Assembly: GCF_016595795.1 (NCBI RefSeq)
Contig: NZ_JAENHN010000023.1
Span: 154,747-218,746, forward strand
DNA: 64,000 nt
From: Clostridium yunnanense
Lineage (GTDB): Bacteria > Bacillota > Clostridia > Clostridiales > Clostridiaceae
Direction: 5' to 3'
Below the pieces are notes generated by a model, which saw only the letters and a list, made by a program, of their open reading frames with translations, was not told the origin of the DNA and did not search any database. A program made the position numbers and the translations under genes. This document shows positions 36,488-44,802 of the stretch, one piece after another; the first letter of the stretch is position 1; each line of letters opens with the position of its first letter.

Positions 36488-37346
36488 TTCTGTTCCCCCT
36501 TATTGAATAGACCATTATATCTTCAAGTGAAGCTTTTTCTAAAAGAACCTTATCTCCAAAGATCCTTTTTATGGAGCTAGCATCATCGGTTAACGCTTCG
36601 AAGCCAAAAGAATTTTCTTTTATGCTTATAAAGTTTTTTCTAGTATCTCTATCTAAGAGCGTTGTATCACCTTTCACAATTCTATAGTTTTCAAGCACTT
36701 CATCCTTTTCTTTTGAAAATACTATCTTTCCATTATTTAAGAAAGTTATATAATCAGCTATCTTTTCTAAGTCAGTAGTTATATGGGTGGAAAAGAATAT
36801 AGATTTATTTTCATCCTGGATTATAGAATATAGTATATCTAGCATTTCACTTCTAAATATAGGGTCTAATCCAGAAGTAGGTTCATCCATTATTATGAAC
36901 TCTGCATTATGAGAAAGCGCTATTGCTAGTGAATACTTCATTTTCATGCCTTTAGACAAGTCTTTAATCTTTTTCTTCTTAGGAAGCGCAAATTCATCCA
37001 TATATTTATTAAAAGCTTTATTATCCCATTCTTTGTAAAACGGAGATACAATATCCTTCATTTCTGTAGTTGTTAAATCTTCATAGAAATAATTTTCATC
37101 ATAAACAAAGCCAATCTTTTGCTTAAGTTCTTTTTCAGAAGAGATATTGTCTTTCCCAAAGATCTTAATACTGCCTGAATCTTTCTTTATAAGATTCATA
37201 ATTAGCTTTATAGTTGTGCTCTTTCCAGCACCATTAGGTCCTATAAAGCCCATTATATAACCTCTTTTTAAACTGAAACTAATATTATCTAAAGCAAAAT
37301 CCTTATAAGATTTCGAAAGATTAGTTACTTCTAAAATATTATCCAT
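36480..37346 (-). CDS. ABC transporter ATP-binding protein
   Basis: 288 residues. Walker A GPNGAGKST, signature DLSKGMKMKYSLAIAL (LSKGM in place of LSGGQ, common in this subfamily), Walker B FIIMDEPTSGLDP and H-loop FFSTHITTDLE are all present. The C-terminal ~80 residues are the extra domain of the antibiotic/peptide ABC-2 ATPases. Partner of the overlapping permease; both lie downstream of a GntR/YtrA regulator, with a repeat element in the gap. RBS AAAGGAG. Confidence 0.92.
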   Translation of the reverse strand: MDNILEVTNLSKSYKDFALDNISFSLKRGYIMGFIGPNGAGKSTTIKLIMNLIKKDSGSIKIFGKDNISSEKELKQKIGFVYDENYFYEDLTTTEMKDIVSPFYKEWDNKAFNKYMDEFALPKKKKIKDLSKGMKMKYSLAIALSHNAEFIIMDEPTSGLDPIFRSEMLDILYSIIQDENKSIFFSTHITTDLEKIADYITFLNNGKIVFSKEKDEVLENYRIVKGDTTLLDRDTRKNFISIKENSFGFEALTDDASSIKRIFGDKVLLEKASLEDIMVYSIRGNRNA

Positions 37347-37373
37347 AAAATAACTCCTTTTTTATTTGTTTAT

Positions 37374-37480
37374 GTTTAAGAATATTATTGAAATTAAATG
37401 GTTATACAGAAGATGCTATATGCGTAAGCTCATTAAAGCTTTGGATGGATAAGCATTTAATTTCAACACAGCACTTTAAC
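37374..37480. repeat. modular palindrome family 2, copy a (no internal module)
   Basis: 107 bp. Arms TTGAAATTAAATGGTTAT / ATAAGCATTTAATTTCAA pair with one mismatch; outer flanks GTTTAAG and TTTAAC extend the symmetry. The apex reads GATGCTATATG followed directly by CGTAAGCTCATT. The junction between these two is where copy d carries 120 extra bases. It lies inside the gntR-ABC operon. Confidence 0.8.
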
Positions 37481-37553
37481 ATATCATTTCATTTAAATTT
37501 TCATTGATATCACTATTGAGAATAATGTGATGATACAGAGCTTAAAACTATAT

Positions 37554-37931
37554 CTATTTATTACTATCATGCAGAATCTGCAGCATATCTTTTAAGTCAT
37601 CAACTGATAAATTTAATATCTTACCTTCTTCTATTACCTCCAGAAGTTTATCTTCGATTAGCTTAAGTTGCTTTTCTCTAATAAGTTCTTTGTTTTTGCT
37701 TGCTACATAAGATCCCTTACTTGGGATTGTCTGAATGAAGCCTTCGTCCTCAAGCTCTTCATAGGCTCTTTTTGTGGTTATAACGCTTATCTTTAATTCC
37801 TGCGCCAGGCTTCGTATAGAAGGAAGAGCATCTCCTTCTGATAATTCGCCGGTAAATATATGGTTCTTGATCTGGCTCGATATTTGCTCATATATTGGTT
37901 CACCAGATGTATTTGAGATAATTATCCTCAT
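37554..37931 (-). CDS. GntR-family regulator, YtrA subfamily
   Basis: 125 residues: a winged helix-turn-helix (PIYEQISSQIKNHIFTGELSEGDALPSIRSLAQELKISVITTKRAYEELEDEGF) and a short ~45-residue helical tail, the layout of the YtrA subfamily. These repress linked ABC operons. Here the ABC-2 ATPase and permease genes follow on the same strand, separated by a 200-bp gap containing a family 2 repeat. A perfect palindrome overlaps its own promoter, supporting autoregulation. RBS AAGGAGCC. Confidence 0.9.
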   Translation of the reverse strand: MRIIISNTSGEPIYEQISSQIKNHIFTGELSEGDALPSIRSLAQELKISVITTKRAYEELEDEGFIQTIPSKGSYVASKNKELIREKQLKLIEDKLLEVIEEGKILNLSVDDLKDMLQILHDSNK

Positions 37932-37970
37932 TCATTAGGCTCCTTTGCAAAGTGTGTATATATTATCTAT

Positions 37971-38013
37971 ACTGTATATAAACAGTATATACAGTGTGAG
38001 TGCTATTAGTCAA
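37971..38013 (-). promoter_or_regulatory. gntR promoter with overlapping GntR/YtrA operator
   Basis: ACTGTATATA (37971-37980) and TATATACAGT (37986-37995) form a perfect 10-bp inverted repeat with a 5-bp spacer. On the minus strand, TTGACT (38013-38008) and TATACT (37989-37984) are spaced 18 bp apart as -35 and -10 boxes. The operator covers the -10 region, so binding would block transcription. Confidence 0.65.
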
Positions 38014-38181
38014 TATAAAAAGTAATAATAAAATTTTTATTTCATAAAAATAATTTTATTAATAACCATAAGCCTGTGGATTAATATAGGAAAAGTGCTA
38101 TAATTTATATAAGAAAATTCTGTCTATTTAGTAATACTCAATGAGGTTACTTTATTAATGGCATATGATTGGAGGACTATA

Positions 38182-39960
38182 ATGGGATTAAATTGGAGTT
38201 TAAAAGAAATCTACAGTTCTTTTGAAGGTGAAGATTTTATAGGAGATTTAAAAAGAGTTGATGAATTATCTGAATCCTATAAAAAACTTGTTGATGTAAT
38301 ATGTGCTTCGCATGAAGACGAAAAAAATAAACTAGAAGATTTTATAAATAAGTCTATTGAAGTTGAAAGCTTATTTAGTAGACTATTCTCGTTTGTTAAC
38401 CTCACTTTAAGTGTTGATACAAAAAATAAAGCAGCACTTAAATATTCGGATATACTACATGAAAAAAATAGTGCATTTGCAGAACCTAAAGCTAATATAG
38501 AAAAGTGGATAGGCGAAATTTCTGCAATTGATAAGCTTATTAATTCTTCTAACCTTTTAAAGGAACATGAATTCTATTTAAATGAAATAGTACAAGGAAG
38601 TAAGTATCTTTTAAGTGATAAGGAAGAAGCAGTAATAGCAAAACTTAGGAATACTGGATCTAACTCTTGGTCAAAGCTTAGGGATCTCTTAACTTCAACT
38701 GTACTTGTAGATATTGAAGTAGATGGTGAAGTAAAGGCATTACCTCTTACTGTTGTTAGGAATATGGCATATGATAAAGATTTGAAAGTAAGAAAAAATG
38801 CATATGAAGCGGAGTTAAAGGCTTATAAAAAAGTAGATGCAGGAATAGCAGCTGCACTAAATGGAATAAAGGGAGAAGTTATAACTCTAGCAAAATTAAG
38901 AGGATATGAGTCTCCTCTAGAAGAAACTTTAATAAATTCGAGAATGGATGAAGAATCTCTAGAAGCTATGCTAACTGCTATGAAAGAGAGTCTGCCAACT
39001 TTTAGAAAGTATTTGAGAAGAAAAGCGGAGCTTTTAGGTTATAAAAATGGATTGCCATTCTATGACCTTTTTGCACCTATGGGAGATGCTGATATGGACT
39101 TCCCATATGAAAAGGGACAAAAGTTCGTTGAGGATAACTTCAGAACTTTCAGTGACAATCTAGCTGACTTTGCAAGAACAGCCTTTGATAATGATTGGAT
39201 AGATGTTATGCCAAAGGAAGGAAAGGTTGGAGGAGCTTTCTGCTCAAATCTTCATTTCATAAAACAAAGTAGAGTGCTTTTAAACTACGGAAACAACTTT
39301 GGTGATGTAGTGACTTTAGCTCACGAGCTTGGTCATGGATACCATGATGATTGTGTTAAGGATAAGAGCGTATTAAACTCTGACTATCCAATGCCAATAG
39401 CAGAAACAGCTTCAACCTTCTGTGAAACTATAGTTAAAAAAGCTGCAATCAAGACTGCAACAAAAGAGGAAGCTTTCTCAATACTTGAAACAGAGATAGG
39501 TGACTGTACTCAAGTAATAGTAGACATATATTCTAGATTCTTATTTGAAAGTGAATTGTTTAGAAGAAGAGAAGAAAGTGCTCTAAGTGCAGAGGATTTG
39601 AATGAGATAATGCTCAAGGCTCAAAAAGACTCCTATGGAGATGGGTTAGACCCTGAATATTTGCATCCATATATGTGGGCGTGTAAACCTCACTACTATG
39701 ATGCAGAATACAACTTCTACAACTTTCCATATGCCTTTGGATTATTATTCGCAAAAGGTCTTTATGCAGAGTACCTAAAAAGAGGAGAAGAATTCGTTAA
39801 AGTTTATGACGAGTTACTAGCATCTACAGGTGATAGAAAGATAGCTGACGTTACAAAAATCATTGGAGTTGATATACATTCAGTAGACTTCTGGAGAAGC
39901 TCCTTAAAGATAATAGAAGAGGATATAGAAAGATTTATTGAACTTAGTAACCAAAAGTAA
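38182..39960 (+). CDS. pepF: oligoendopeptidase F (M3 family zinc peptidase)
   Basis: 592 residues, the normal PepF length. The zinc site HELGH lies at residues 381-385 (TLAHELGHGYHDDC), with the third ligand Glu in PMPIAETASTFCET about 25 residues later. The N-terminal helical half follows the PepF/M3B layout, and the C-terminal FYNFPYAFGLLFAKGLY is characteristic. It degrades short oligopeptides in the cytosol; there is no signal peptide. The start is ATG 38182, 8 bases after GGAGG; the upstream in-frame ATG lacks an RBS. Confidence 0.94.
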   Translation: MGLNWSLKEIYSSFEGEDFIGDLKRVDELSESYKKLVDVICASHEDEKNKLEDFINKSIEVESLFSRLFSFVNLTLSVDTKNKAALKYSDILHEKNSAFAEPKANIEKWIGEISAIDKLINSSNLLKEHEFYLNEIVQGSKYLLSDKEEAVIAKLRNTGSNSWSKLRDLLTSTVLVDIEVDGEVKALPLTVVRNMAYDKDLKVRKNAYEAELKAYKKVDAGIAAALNGIKGEVITLAKLRGYESPLEETLINSRMDEESLEAMLTAMKESLPTFRKYLRRKAELLGYKNGLPFYDLFAPMGDADMDFPYEKGQKFVEDNFRTFSDNLADFARTAFDNDWIDVMPKEGKVGGAFCSNLHFIKQSRVLLNYGNNFGDVVTLAHELGHGYHDDCVKDKSVLNSDYPMPIAETASTFCETIVKKAAIKTATKEEAFSILETEIGDCTQVIVDIYSRFLFESELFRRREESALSAEDLNEIMLKAQKDSYGDGLDPEYLHPYMWACKPHYYDAEYNFYNFPYAFGLLFAKGLYAEYLKRGEEFVKVYDELLASTGDRKIADVTKIIGVDIHSVDFWRSSLKIIEEDIERFIELSNQK

Positions 39961-39995
39961 TTCAAGACTAATATAGCATATGATTTCTTTTGATA

Positions 39996-40196
39996 TTAAA
40001 ATTCAGAGGGCGATACGGAGATACTATATGATCGAATAATTAGAATTAAATGATTTTTGTAAATGGAATAGCGTTTAAAAACTGTATTGTCCGAACGTAG
40101 TGAGTTATACAGTTTTAGCTATGGAATTGTAGAAAATCATATTAATTCTTTATGAAGATCATTAAAGTATCGGAGGTAGCGACCTCTGAATTTTAA
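39996..40196. repeat. modular palindrome related to family 2, with internal module and different outer stem
   Basis: 201 bp. Outer arms TTAAAATTCAGAGG / CCTCTGAATTTTAA are perfect 14-mers unlike those of copies a-f. Inside, GATACTATATGATC / GATCATTAAAGTATC corresponds to the family 2 apex GATGCT / AGCATC with a compensatory change. The core (40042-40147) matches the 120-bp module of copy d: GAATTAAATGATTTTT, AAAACTGTA, CCGAACGTAGTGAG, TACAGTTTT, AAAATCATATTAATTC. Confidence 0.75.
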
Positions 40197-40216
40197 AAAT
40201 ACCAATCATAAAATAA

Positions 40217-40257
40217 AAGGTTAGAATATAGAGTTTTTCTATATTTTAACCTTATTT
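40217..40257. terminator. bidirectional terminator between pepF repeat and VOC gene
   Basis: AAGGTTAGAATATAG / CTATATTTTAACCTT stem with one mismatch, then ATTTT. Confidence 0.8.
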
Positions 40258-40303
40258 TCCGTAAAATTTTATTTGTTTATAGGATTATAACTTAAACTTT
40301 AAG

Positions 40304-40693
40304 TTATACTGTTATTTCAATTCTATTGCCTTCATGATCTAGTATACAACTTTCATAATAACCATCTCCAGTGGTTCTTGGTCCGCTGACAACAGTAAAA
40401 TCGTCATCTACTAGTAATTTTGTCAATTCGTCTACCTTCTCTACACTTCCAACAGAAAAGGCTACGTGAGCATAACCAAAGCACTCATAATCTTTAGAAA
40501 CATTTATTGAAAGAACAGTCGGTTTCTCCATAATTTCTAGCTTAGAACCATCATCAAAAGATAGAAAGTATGAGCTGAATTTTGTTTTTTCATTATGATA
40601 CTTTTCATTAGGGACAGCATTAAAATACTTTGTGTAGAAGTTTTTTGTCCTCTCCAAGTCTCTAGTCCATAGTGCTAAATGTGTGATTTTCAT
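40304..40693 (-). CDS. VOC/glyoxalase-family protein
   Basis: 129 residues, the size of a single vicinal-oxygen-chelate unit. It begins [24 protein letters not shown] and ends [14 protein letters not shown], with likely metal ligands His5, Glu54 (KLEIME), His77 (YAHVAF) and a C-terminal Glu (RIEI). This matches lactoylglutathione lyase-like members, but clostridia generally lack glutathione, so another thiol adduct or fosfomycin-type chemistry is possible. Single gene with its own terminator. Confidence 0.82.
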   Translation of the reverse strand: MKITHLALWTRDLERTKNFYTKYFNAVPNEKYHNEKTKFSSYFLSFDDGSKLEIMEKPTVLSINVSKDYECFGYAHVAFSVGSVEKVDELTKLLVDDDFTVVSGPRTTGDGYYESCILDHEGNRIEITV

Positions 40694-40829
40694 TGAATCA
40701 ACCTTTCTTTATTTTTATATGATGTATCCTTTAATTAACAATATTGTATCATAGTTAAGTAAATATAAACTAGTTTAATTCTAACAATTTTCAAAATTTT
40801 CAGTGAGTATTGAAAACTTACAAACGCTA

Positions 40830-40859
40830 TTGACCGACGGTCGGTCAACGAAGTATAAT
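40830..40859 (+). promoter_or_regulatory. promoter with embedded TetR operator
   Basis: TTGACCGACGGTCGGTCAA (40830-40848) is a 19-bp palindrome with perfect 9-bp arms. Its first six bases are a -35 box (TTGACC), and TATAAT (40854-40859) follows after an 18-bp spacer. The operator fills the spacer, the classic layout for TetR repression. The TetR gene is the second gene of the transcript it would control. Confidence 0.8.
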
Positions 40860-40898
40860 GAATTATAATAATATAAATCCATATAAGGAGATTTGATT

Positions 40899-41651
40899 AT
40901 GAAAAATAAAAGAAGGCTAGTTTTATTGATTATGTTCTTTACATTACCGATTACTCTTAACTTTTTTTCTCCATACATCATAATTGATGGGTTATTTAAT
41001 AAATTTATATCTGGAGCATTTGTAGTGTGGACAATCATGGCATTATCATCACTTTTTATAGGTAGAGCTTTTTGTGCTTATGTGTGTCCATATGGTGCTT
41101 GGCAGATGATAATAGATAGGTGCATTGAAAAACCACTTAAGAAAATCAAAGGGTTAAAGATTTTAAAATATTTACTTGGGGTTACTTGGATCTCTATAAT
41201 AATATTTGCTTTAATTTTTAATAGTGGGTACAAGTTGAAGTTATTTTACCTTACAGAAGGTTATGTTAGTGTAGATAAGATATCGAATCTTATTGGGTAT
41301 TTTACTATATTGACTTTACTTGCAGTTCTACCTATTATTTTAGGTAAAAGAGCTACTTGCCATTACTTATGCCCAATGTCTATCTTGAATATAACTGGAA
41401 GTAAAATAAAAAGTAAGCTTAATGTGCCTTCATTAAAATTGAAGGCAGAACCAAGTAACTGTAAAAAATGTGGGTCTTGCAATAAGAGTTGCCCTATGAG
41501 TATAGACGTTATGGAAAAGGTTCAGCATAATAATATGGAGTCATCAGATTGTATGCTTTGTGGTGAATGTAGTAAAGCATGTAAGTTTGGTGCTGTAAAT
41601 AGAGTTTGTGGAAAAGATAGAGTAGCAGGAAAGGTCTTAGAAATAAAATGA
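40899..41651 (+). CDS. NapH-like polyferredoxin membrane protein
   Basis: 250 residues: four membrane helices with two conserved Cys-Pro motifs at cytosolic ends (CAYVCPYGAWQMIID and CHYLCPMSILNITG), then a C-terminal 2[4Fe-4S] ferredoxin domain (CKKCGSCNKSCP and CMLCGECSKAC). NapH/YccM-type proteins pass electrons across the membrane to periplasmic or surface reductases. No such reductase is adjacent, so the partner is unknown. The start is ATG 40899 after AAGGAG. Its stop overlaps the TetR gene start (ATGA), and the promoter carries the TetR operator. Confidence 0.88.
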   Translation: MKNKRRLVLLIMFFTLPITLNFFSPYIIIDGLFNKFISGAFVVWTIMALSSLFIGRAFCAYVCPYGAWQMIIDRCIEKPLKKIKGLKILKYLLGVTWISIIIFALIFNSGYKLKLFYLTEGYVSVDKISNLIGYFTILTLLAVLPIILGKRATCHYLCPMSILNITGSKIKSKLNVPSLKLKAEPSNCKKCGSCNKSCPMSIDVMEKVQHNNMESSDCMLCGECSKACKFGAVNRVCGKDRVAGKVLEIK

Positions 41652-42268
41652 AGAGAATTGTAAAAGACCCTTTAGAAAGAAAAACTGAAATAATGGATAA
41701 AGCTCTAGAATTATTTATTGAGAAGGGGTATGACAATACCTCAATTAATGAAATAGTTAATAGTTTATCTATAGCAAAAGGAACTTTTTATCATTATTTT
41801 ACTTCAAAAGAAGAAATACTAGGTGAGCTTTTGAAAAGGCGGTTAGATGAGTATATAGTACCGCTAATAAGTATTTATAATTCAAATTTAGATCCAAATT
41901 CTAAATTAGAAGCAATTTTAAAATCAATGTTTTTAGGTGCTAATAATAGCCTTGTATTTACGAATGCTCAGACAGATAGTAATAACTTAAAATTAAATAA
42001 TGCGCTTGAAGAAGAATTTTTTAATAGATGTTATCCCATTATTTTAGGTGTAATAAAAGATGGAATTGAAAAGAGGAGCCTTGAAGTGGATTTTCCAGAA
42101 GAAGTTGTTGAGATACTTTTAAGAGGGATACAGAAATTTATAAACAAGCATTTTCATGAATTATTAGATAAAAATTCTGCAATTCACATACTTAAAGCAC
42201 TTGAAGATATCTTTAATAAATTAATAAAGTTTTCCAATGGTAGGATAGAATTAATTCCTAAATACTAG
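41648..42268 (+). CDS. TetR-family repressor of the polyferredoxin operon
   Basis: 206 residues with a clear TetR helix-turn-helix (TSINEIVNSLSIAKGTFYHYFTSKEEILGELL) and a helical ligand domain. Start and stop codons overlap with the polyferredoxin gene (ATGA), so they are translationally coupled. The perfect TTGACCGAC / GTCGGTCAA palindrome in the promoter upstream of both genes is the obvious binding site, giving negative autoregulation of the two-gene operon. The inducer is unknown. Confidence 0.9.
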   Translation: MKRIVKDPLERKTEIMDKALELFIEKGYDNTSINEIVNSLSIAKGTFYHYFTSKEEILGELLKRRLDEYIVPLISIYNSNLDPNSKLEAILKSMFLGANNSLVFTNAQTDSNNLKLNNALEEEFFNRCYPIILGVIKDGIEKRSLEVDFPEEVVEILLRGIQKFINKHFHELLDKNSAIHILKALEDIFNKLIKFSNGRIELIPKY

Positions 42269-42420
42269 ATTTTAATGGGATAAGAAGTATCATTTATGGA
42301 CCTCCGTAGATTTATGCTTCAACATATGATAAAATATACTTATAAATAATTATTATTAGATGTTTCAAATTGTATTATAAATACATATTTATAATACTAT
42401 GATTTAGATTTTTCTTATGG

Positions 42421-42532
42421 CTAAGGATATTGTTGAAATTGATTGCTTACGCAGTAGATGCTATATGAGGGATCAATTATAAATAAATGATTTTTAAAAT
42501 GCCTAATCAATTAGTTTCAACACAGTGTTTAA
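42421..42532. repeat. modular palindrome family 2, copy b (partial internal module)
   Basis: 112 bp. TTGTTGAAATTGATTGCTTA pairs with TAATCAATTAGTTTCAACA at the other end. After GATGCTATATGA it continues into the left part of the internal module (AAATAAATGATTTTTAAAATG) but lacks the central hairpin and right part. It reads as an internal-deletion derivative of copy d. It ends about 40 bases before the next gene. Confidence 0.7.
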
Positions 42533-42573
42533 GCTGCGTCTATATATATGAGTTTAGAGATGGAGGTTGTTTA

Positions 42574-43371
42574 ATGATAAAATTAATCGCAACAGATATG
42601 GATGGAACATTACTAAATAGCAAGGGGGAACTTCCAGAAGGGTTCTTTGATACTTTAGATGAATTGATAGATAGAGGTGTAATATTTGTAGCGGCAAGTG
42701 GAAGGCAGTATTATACTTTAGCTGATAATTTTGGAAAAGCTAAGGATAAGATGCTTTTTGTAGCAGAGAATGGTTCTTTCGTTGTTCATAACGGAAAAGA
42801 ACTTTTTTCTAAGATATTACCTAAAGAAACTATTATGGAAATTTTAGAAGCGGTAAACAAAATACCTAACTGTTTTCCAGTAGTATGTGGAAAGAAGTAC
42901 GGATATTATAAAGATACAAATCCTAGATTCTTAAAAGAATTGCAAAAATATTATTATAATAGGAAGCAAGTAGAAAATTTTGAGGATATAGAAGATGATT
43001 TTTTAAAAGTAGCAATTTTTGATCTAGAAGGTTCAAGCGAGAACTCATACAAAAAGATTGATAAGAAGTGGAAAGAAGAACTTCAAGTTACTGTTTCAGG
43101 ACAAGACTGGGTTGACATCTTTAGAAAAGATATAGATAAGGGAGTTGCTATTAACTATCTTCAGCAGAAATTCAACATAACCCATGAGGAAACTATGGTT
43201 TTTGGAGACTACTTTAATGATATTCAAATGCTTCAAAATGCTTACCATAGCTACGTTATGGTAAATGCACCTGAGGAGTTAAAGAAGTATGGAAGATTTA
43301 TGGCTAGAAGTAATGATGATAATGGAGTAATAGAAGTAATTGAAAGAGAAGTTCTTAAAAAGGACGCTTAA
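42574..43371 (+). CDS. Cof-type HAD-IIB phosphatase
   Basis: 265 residues with motif I ATDMDGTLLNSKGELP, motif II AASGRQ, the Lys of DKGVAINYLQ and motif IV FGDYFNDIQML. The large C2 cap places it in the Cof/YbiV group, which dephosphorylates sugar phosphates, FMN or PLP. The start is ATG 42574 after GGAGG. A longer in-frame extension to 42487 runs through a repeat element and has no RBS, so I reject it. Followed by another repeat and a very long terminator hairpin. Confidence 0.87.
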   Translation: MIKLIATDMDGTLLNSKGELPEGFFDTLDELIDRGVIFVAASGRQYYTLADNFGKAKDKMLFVAENGSFVVHNGKELFSKILPKETIMEILEAVNKIPNCFPVVCGKKYGYYKDTNPRFLKELQKYYYNRKQVENFEDIEDDFLKVAIFDLEGSSENSYKKIDKKWKEELQVTVSGQDWVDIFRKDIDKGVAINYLQQKFNITHEETMVFGDYFNDIQMLQNAYHSYVMVNAPEELKKYGRFMARSNDDNGVIEVIEREVLKKDA

Positions 43372-43389
43372 TAGCTAAAAAATTAGACT

Positions 43390-43480
43390 ATGTTTTCGAA
43401 GGTTTTTGAAGTTAAGTTATTATGTGTAAGCTCAATAAAGCATCGGATGCCTAACTACTTAATTTCAAAACATCAATTTA
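43390..43480. repeat. modular palindrome family 2, copy c (no internal module)
   Basis: TTTTGAAGTTAAGTTATTA pairs with TAACTACTTAATTTCAAAA (three mismatches). The apex TATGTGTAAGCTCAATAAAG, followed by CATCGGATG, matches copies a and d. It lies directly after the Cof phosphatase gene. Confidence 0.75.
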
Positions 43481-43495
43481 GTAGAACTAAAGCTT

Positions 43496-43558
43496 AAAAC
43501 CTACCTAAAGTAATGCTGATTATTATAAAAAATCAGTATTACTTTAGGTAGGTTTTTT
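43496..43558 (+). terminator. exceptionally long terminator hairpin
   Basis: About 25 paired bases: AAAACCTACCTAAAGTAAT with CTGATT, matching AATCAG then ATTACTTTAGGTAGGTTTT, with one mismatch and a short A/T loop, then TTTGA. Confidence 0.85.
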
Positions 43559-43724
43559 GATGTTATATATTAACATAGTTTTAAGTTTTTAACTATTGCT
43601 TGTAATAAATGGTCTTTAGGTAGTAATATTATTTAAGAAGTATTTATAATTTATCAATAATTTTCTACTTGAACATTTTAAGAATTAGCTATAACATAAG
43701 ACTAAACATAGGGGGGAGTAATGG

Positions 43725-44132
43725 ATGGTAGCAATAGTAAAAGCTTTAATGAGAGCATTAAATGATATACATGATGTTTTTATACAAAAAGCACAGGGTT
43801 CTGGATATAACTTTACAGACAAACAACTTCATTTTATAATTATAGGAATTATAGGTATCTTAATTTTCGCAGGAACTCAAATGTTATTTAAATGGCTCGC
43901 AAAATATAGTATTACAGCTATATCTTTTATATATACCTTTACCGTATTACTTGTAATAGTTTTTGGTATTGAAATAGAACAAAAGATAACTAAAAGAGGG
44001 AATATGGAGTTTGCAGATATAGTAGCAGGTGTATGGGGATTTTTATACATATTTATAATTTATTTGATAATAAGAATAGTTGTATATCTAATAAAACAAT
44101 ATACTAAAAAAAGAAAAGTTAAAAAGCTGTAA
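43725..44132 (+). CDS. small membrane protein, VanZ-like
   Basis: 135 residues with three or four membrane helices. The spacing of DKQLHFIIIGIIG, FGIEIEQKITKRGNMEFADIVAGVWG recalls VanZ-type proteins (conserved Asp-Lys-x-x-His, then Glu-x-x-Gln and Asp before a final helix), but the protein is short and the match is by eye. The C terminus is strongly basic (KKRKVKKL). RBS GGGGGGAG; the start could be GTG or a nearby codon, and I keep the one at 43725. The riboswitch promoter begins immediately after its stop. Confidence 0.55.
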   Translation: MVAIVKALMRALNDIHDVFIQKAQGSGYNFTDKQLHFIIIGIIGILIFAGTQMLFKWLAKYSITAISFIYTFTVLLVIVFGIEIEQKITKRGNMEFADIVAGVWGFLYIFIIYLIIRIVVYLIKQYTKKRKVKKL

Positions 44133-44134
44133 TA

Positions 44135-44163
44135 TTGACTATAATAAATATGAATACTATAAT
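44135..44163 (+). promoter_or_regulatory. promoter of the cobalamin riboswitch transcript
   Basis: TTGACT (44135-44140) and TATAAT (44158-44163) with a 17-bp spacer, placing the start of transcription about 15 bases before the riboswitch P1 stem. Confidence 0.7.
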
Positions 44164-44183
44164 TTAGTTGACAATTTAATAAG

Positions 44184-44488
44184 TTCTTATTGGTGCTTCA
44201 AGGACAAATACATTTGTTCAATAGAAGTTAAAAGGGAAAAAGGTGAAAGACCTTTGCAGCCCCCGTTACTGTGATGATGACGAAATTTGCACTAAAACTT
44301 ATATTATTTAAGTTTTTATCCACTGAGTTAAGAATGTTTATCTAGTAAGTTCAAACAATGCTTGTGATAAAGGTGTATGTTTATATTTTTTAGCATGTGT
44401 AGTTTGTAGTTAAAGATTATGAACATATTAATACTTGGGAAGGAGCAAAAAGTAGGATGACTCAAAGCCAGAAAACCTGCCGTAAGAA
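44184..44488 (+). promoter_or_regulatory. cobalamin (B12) riboswitch
   Basis: The conserved aptamer segments occur in order: P1 left arm TTCTTAT with GGTGCTT (44184-44198); GGGAAAAAGGTGAAAGACCT; GCAGCCCCCGTTACTGTGATG; CCACTGAG; GGGAAGGAGC; GATGACTCAAAGCCAGAAAACCTGCC (44454-44481, the B12 box); and the P1 right arm GTAAGAA. A long variable P7-P10 region separates the halves. It precedes B12 nucleotide-loop and uptake genes. Cobalamin binding should reduce their expression. The switching hairpin is not obvious; the nearest terminator is 180 bases downstream. Confidence 0.93.
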
Positions 44489-44668
44489 AAGTTAATTTTC
44501 CGGGGTGGAGAAGTTACTATTAATAAAGGGATTTTTTGATGATATAGAGCTGTTTTGTTGAAAAGTTCGGATATATTTAAGTTTAAATATAGCTTTATTA
44601 ATACTGAGAGTAAGTTTTATCTATTTATTTAGTTTAATATAGATATATTGATTCGAAGAATAGTTATA

Positions 44669-44697
44669 AAAAAGCCTCCTTAGGGAGGTTTTTTTTA
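44669..44697 (+). terminator. terminator downstream of the riboswitch (possible expression platform)
   Basis: AAGCCTCC / GGAGGTTT hairpin with a TTAG loop, then TTTTTT. It is the only intrinsic terminator between the aptamer and cobT apart from the repeat at 44803, so it may be the riboswitch-controlled terminator, though the distance is unusual. Confidence 0.65.
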
Positions 44698-44802
44698 CTG
44701 TCTATGAAAGTATAAAATTTTTTGATACCTAAATCTAGCAATATTAATTGGTAGAACAGAGATTTAAGCTAAACAGTATAAAAACAAAGTTATGTCGCCG
44801 GT

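Noticed and set aside
42487..42573. Longer start for the Cof phosphatase giving 29 extra residues
   Set aside because: The extension runs through a family 2 repeat and has no ribosome binding site; GGAGG lies before the internal ATG.
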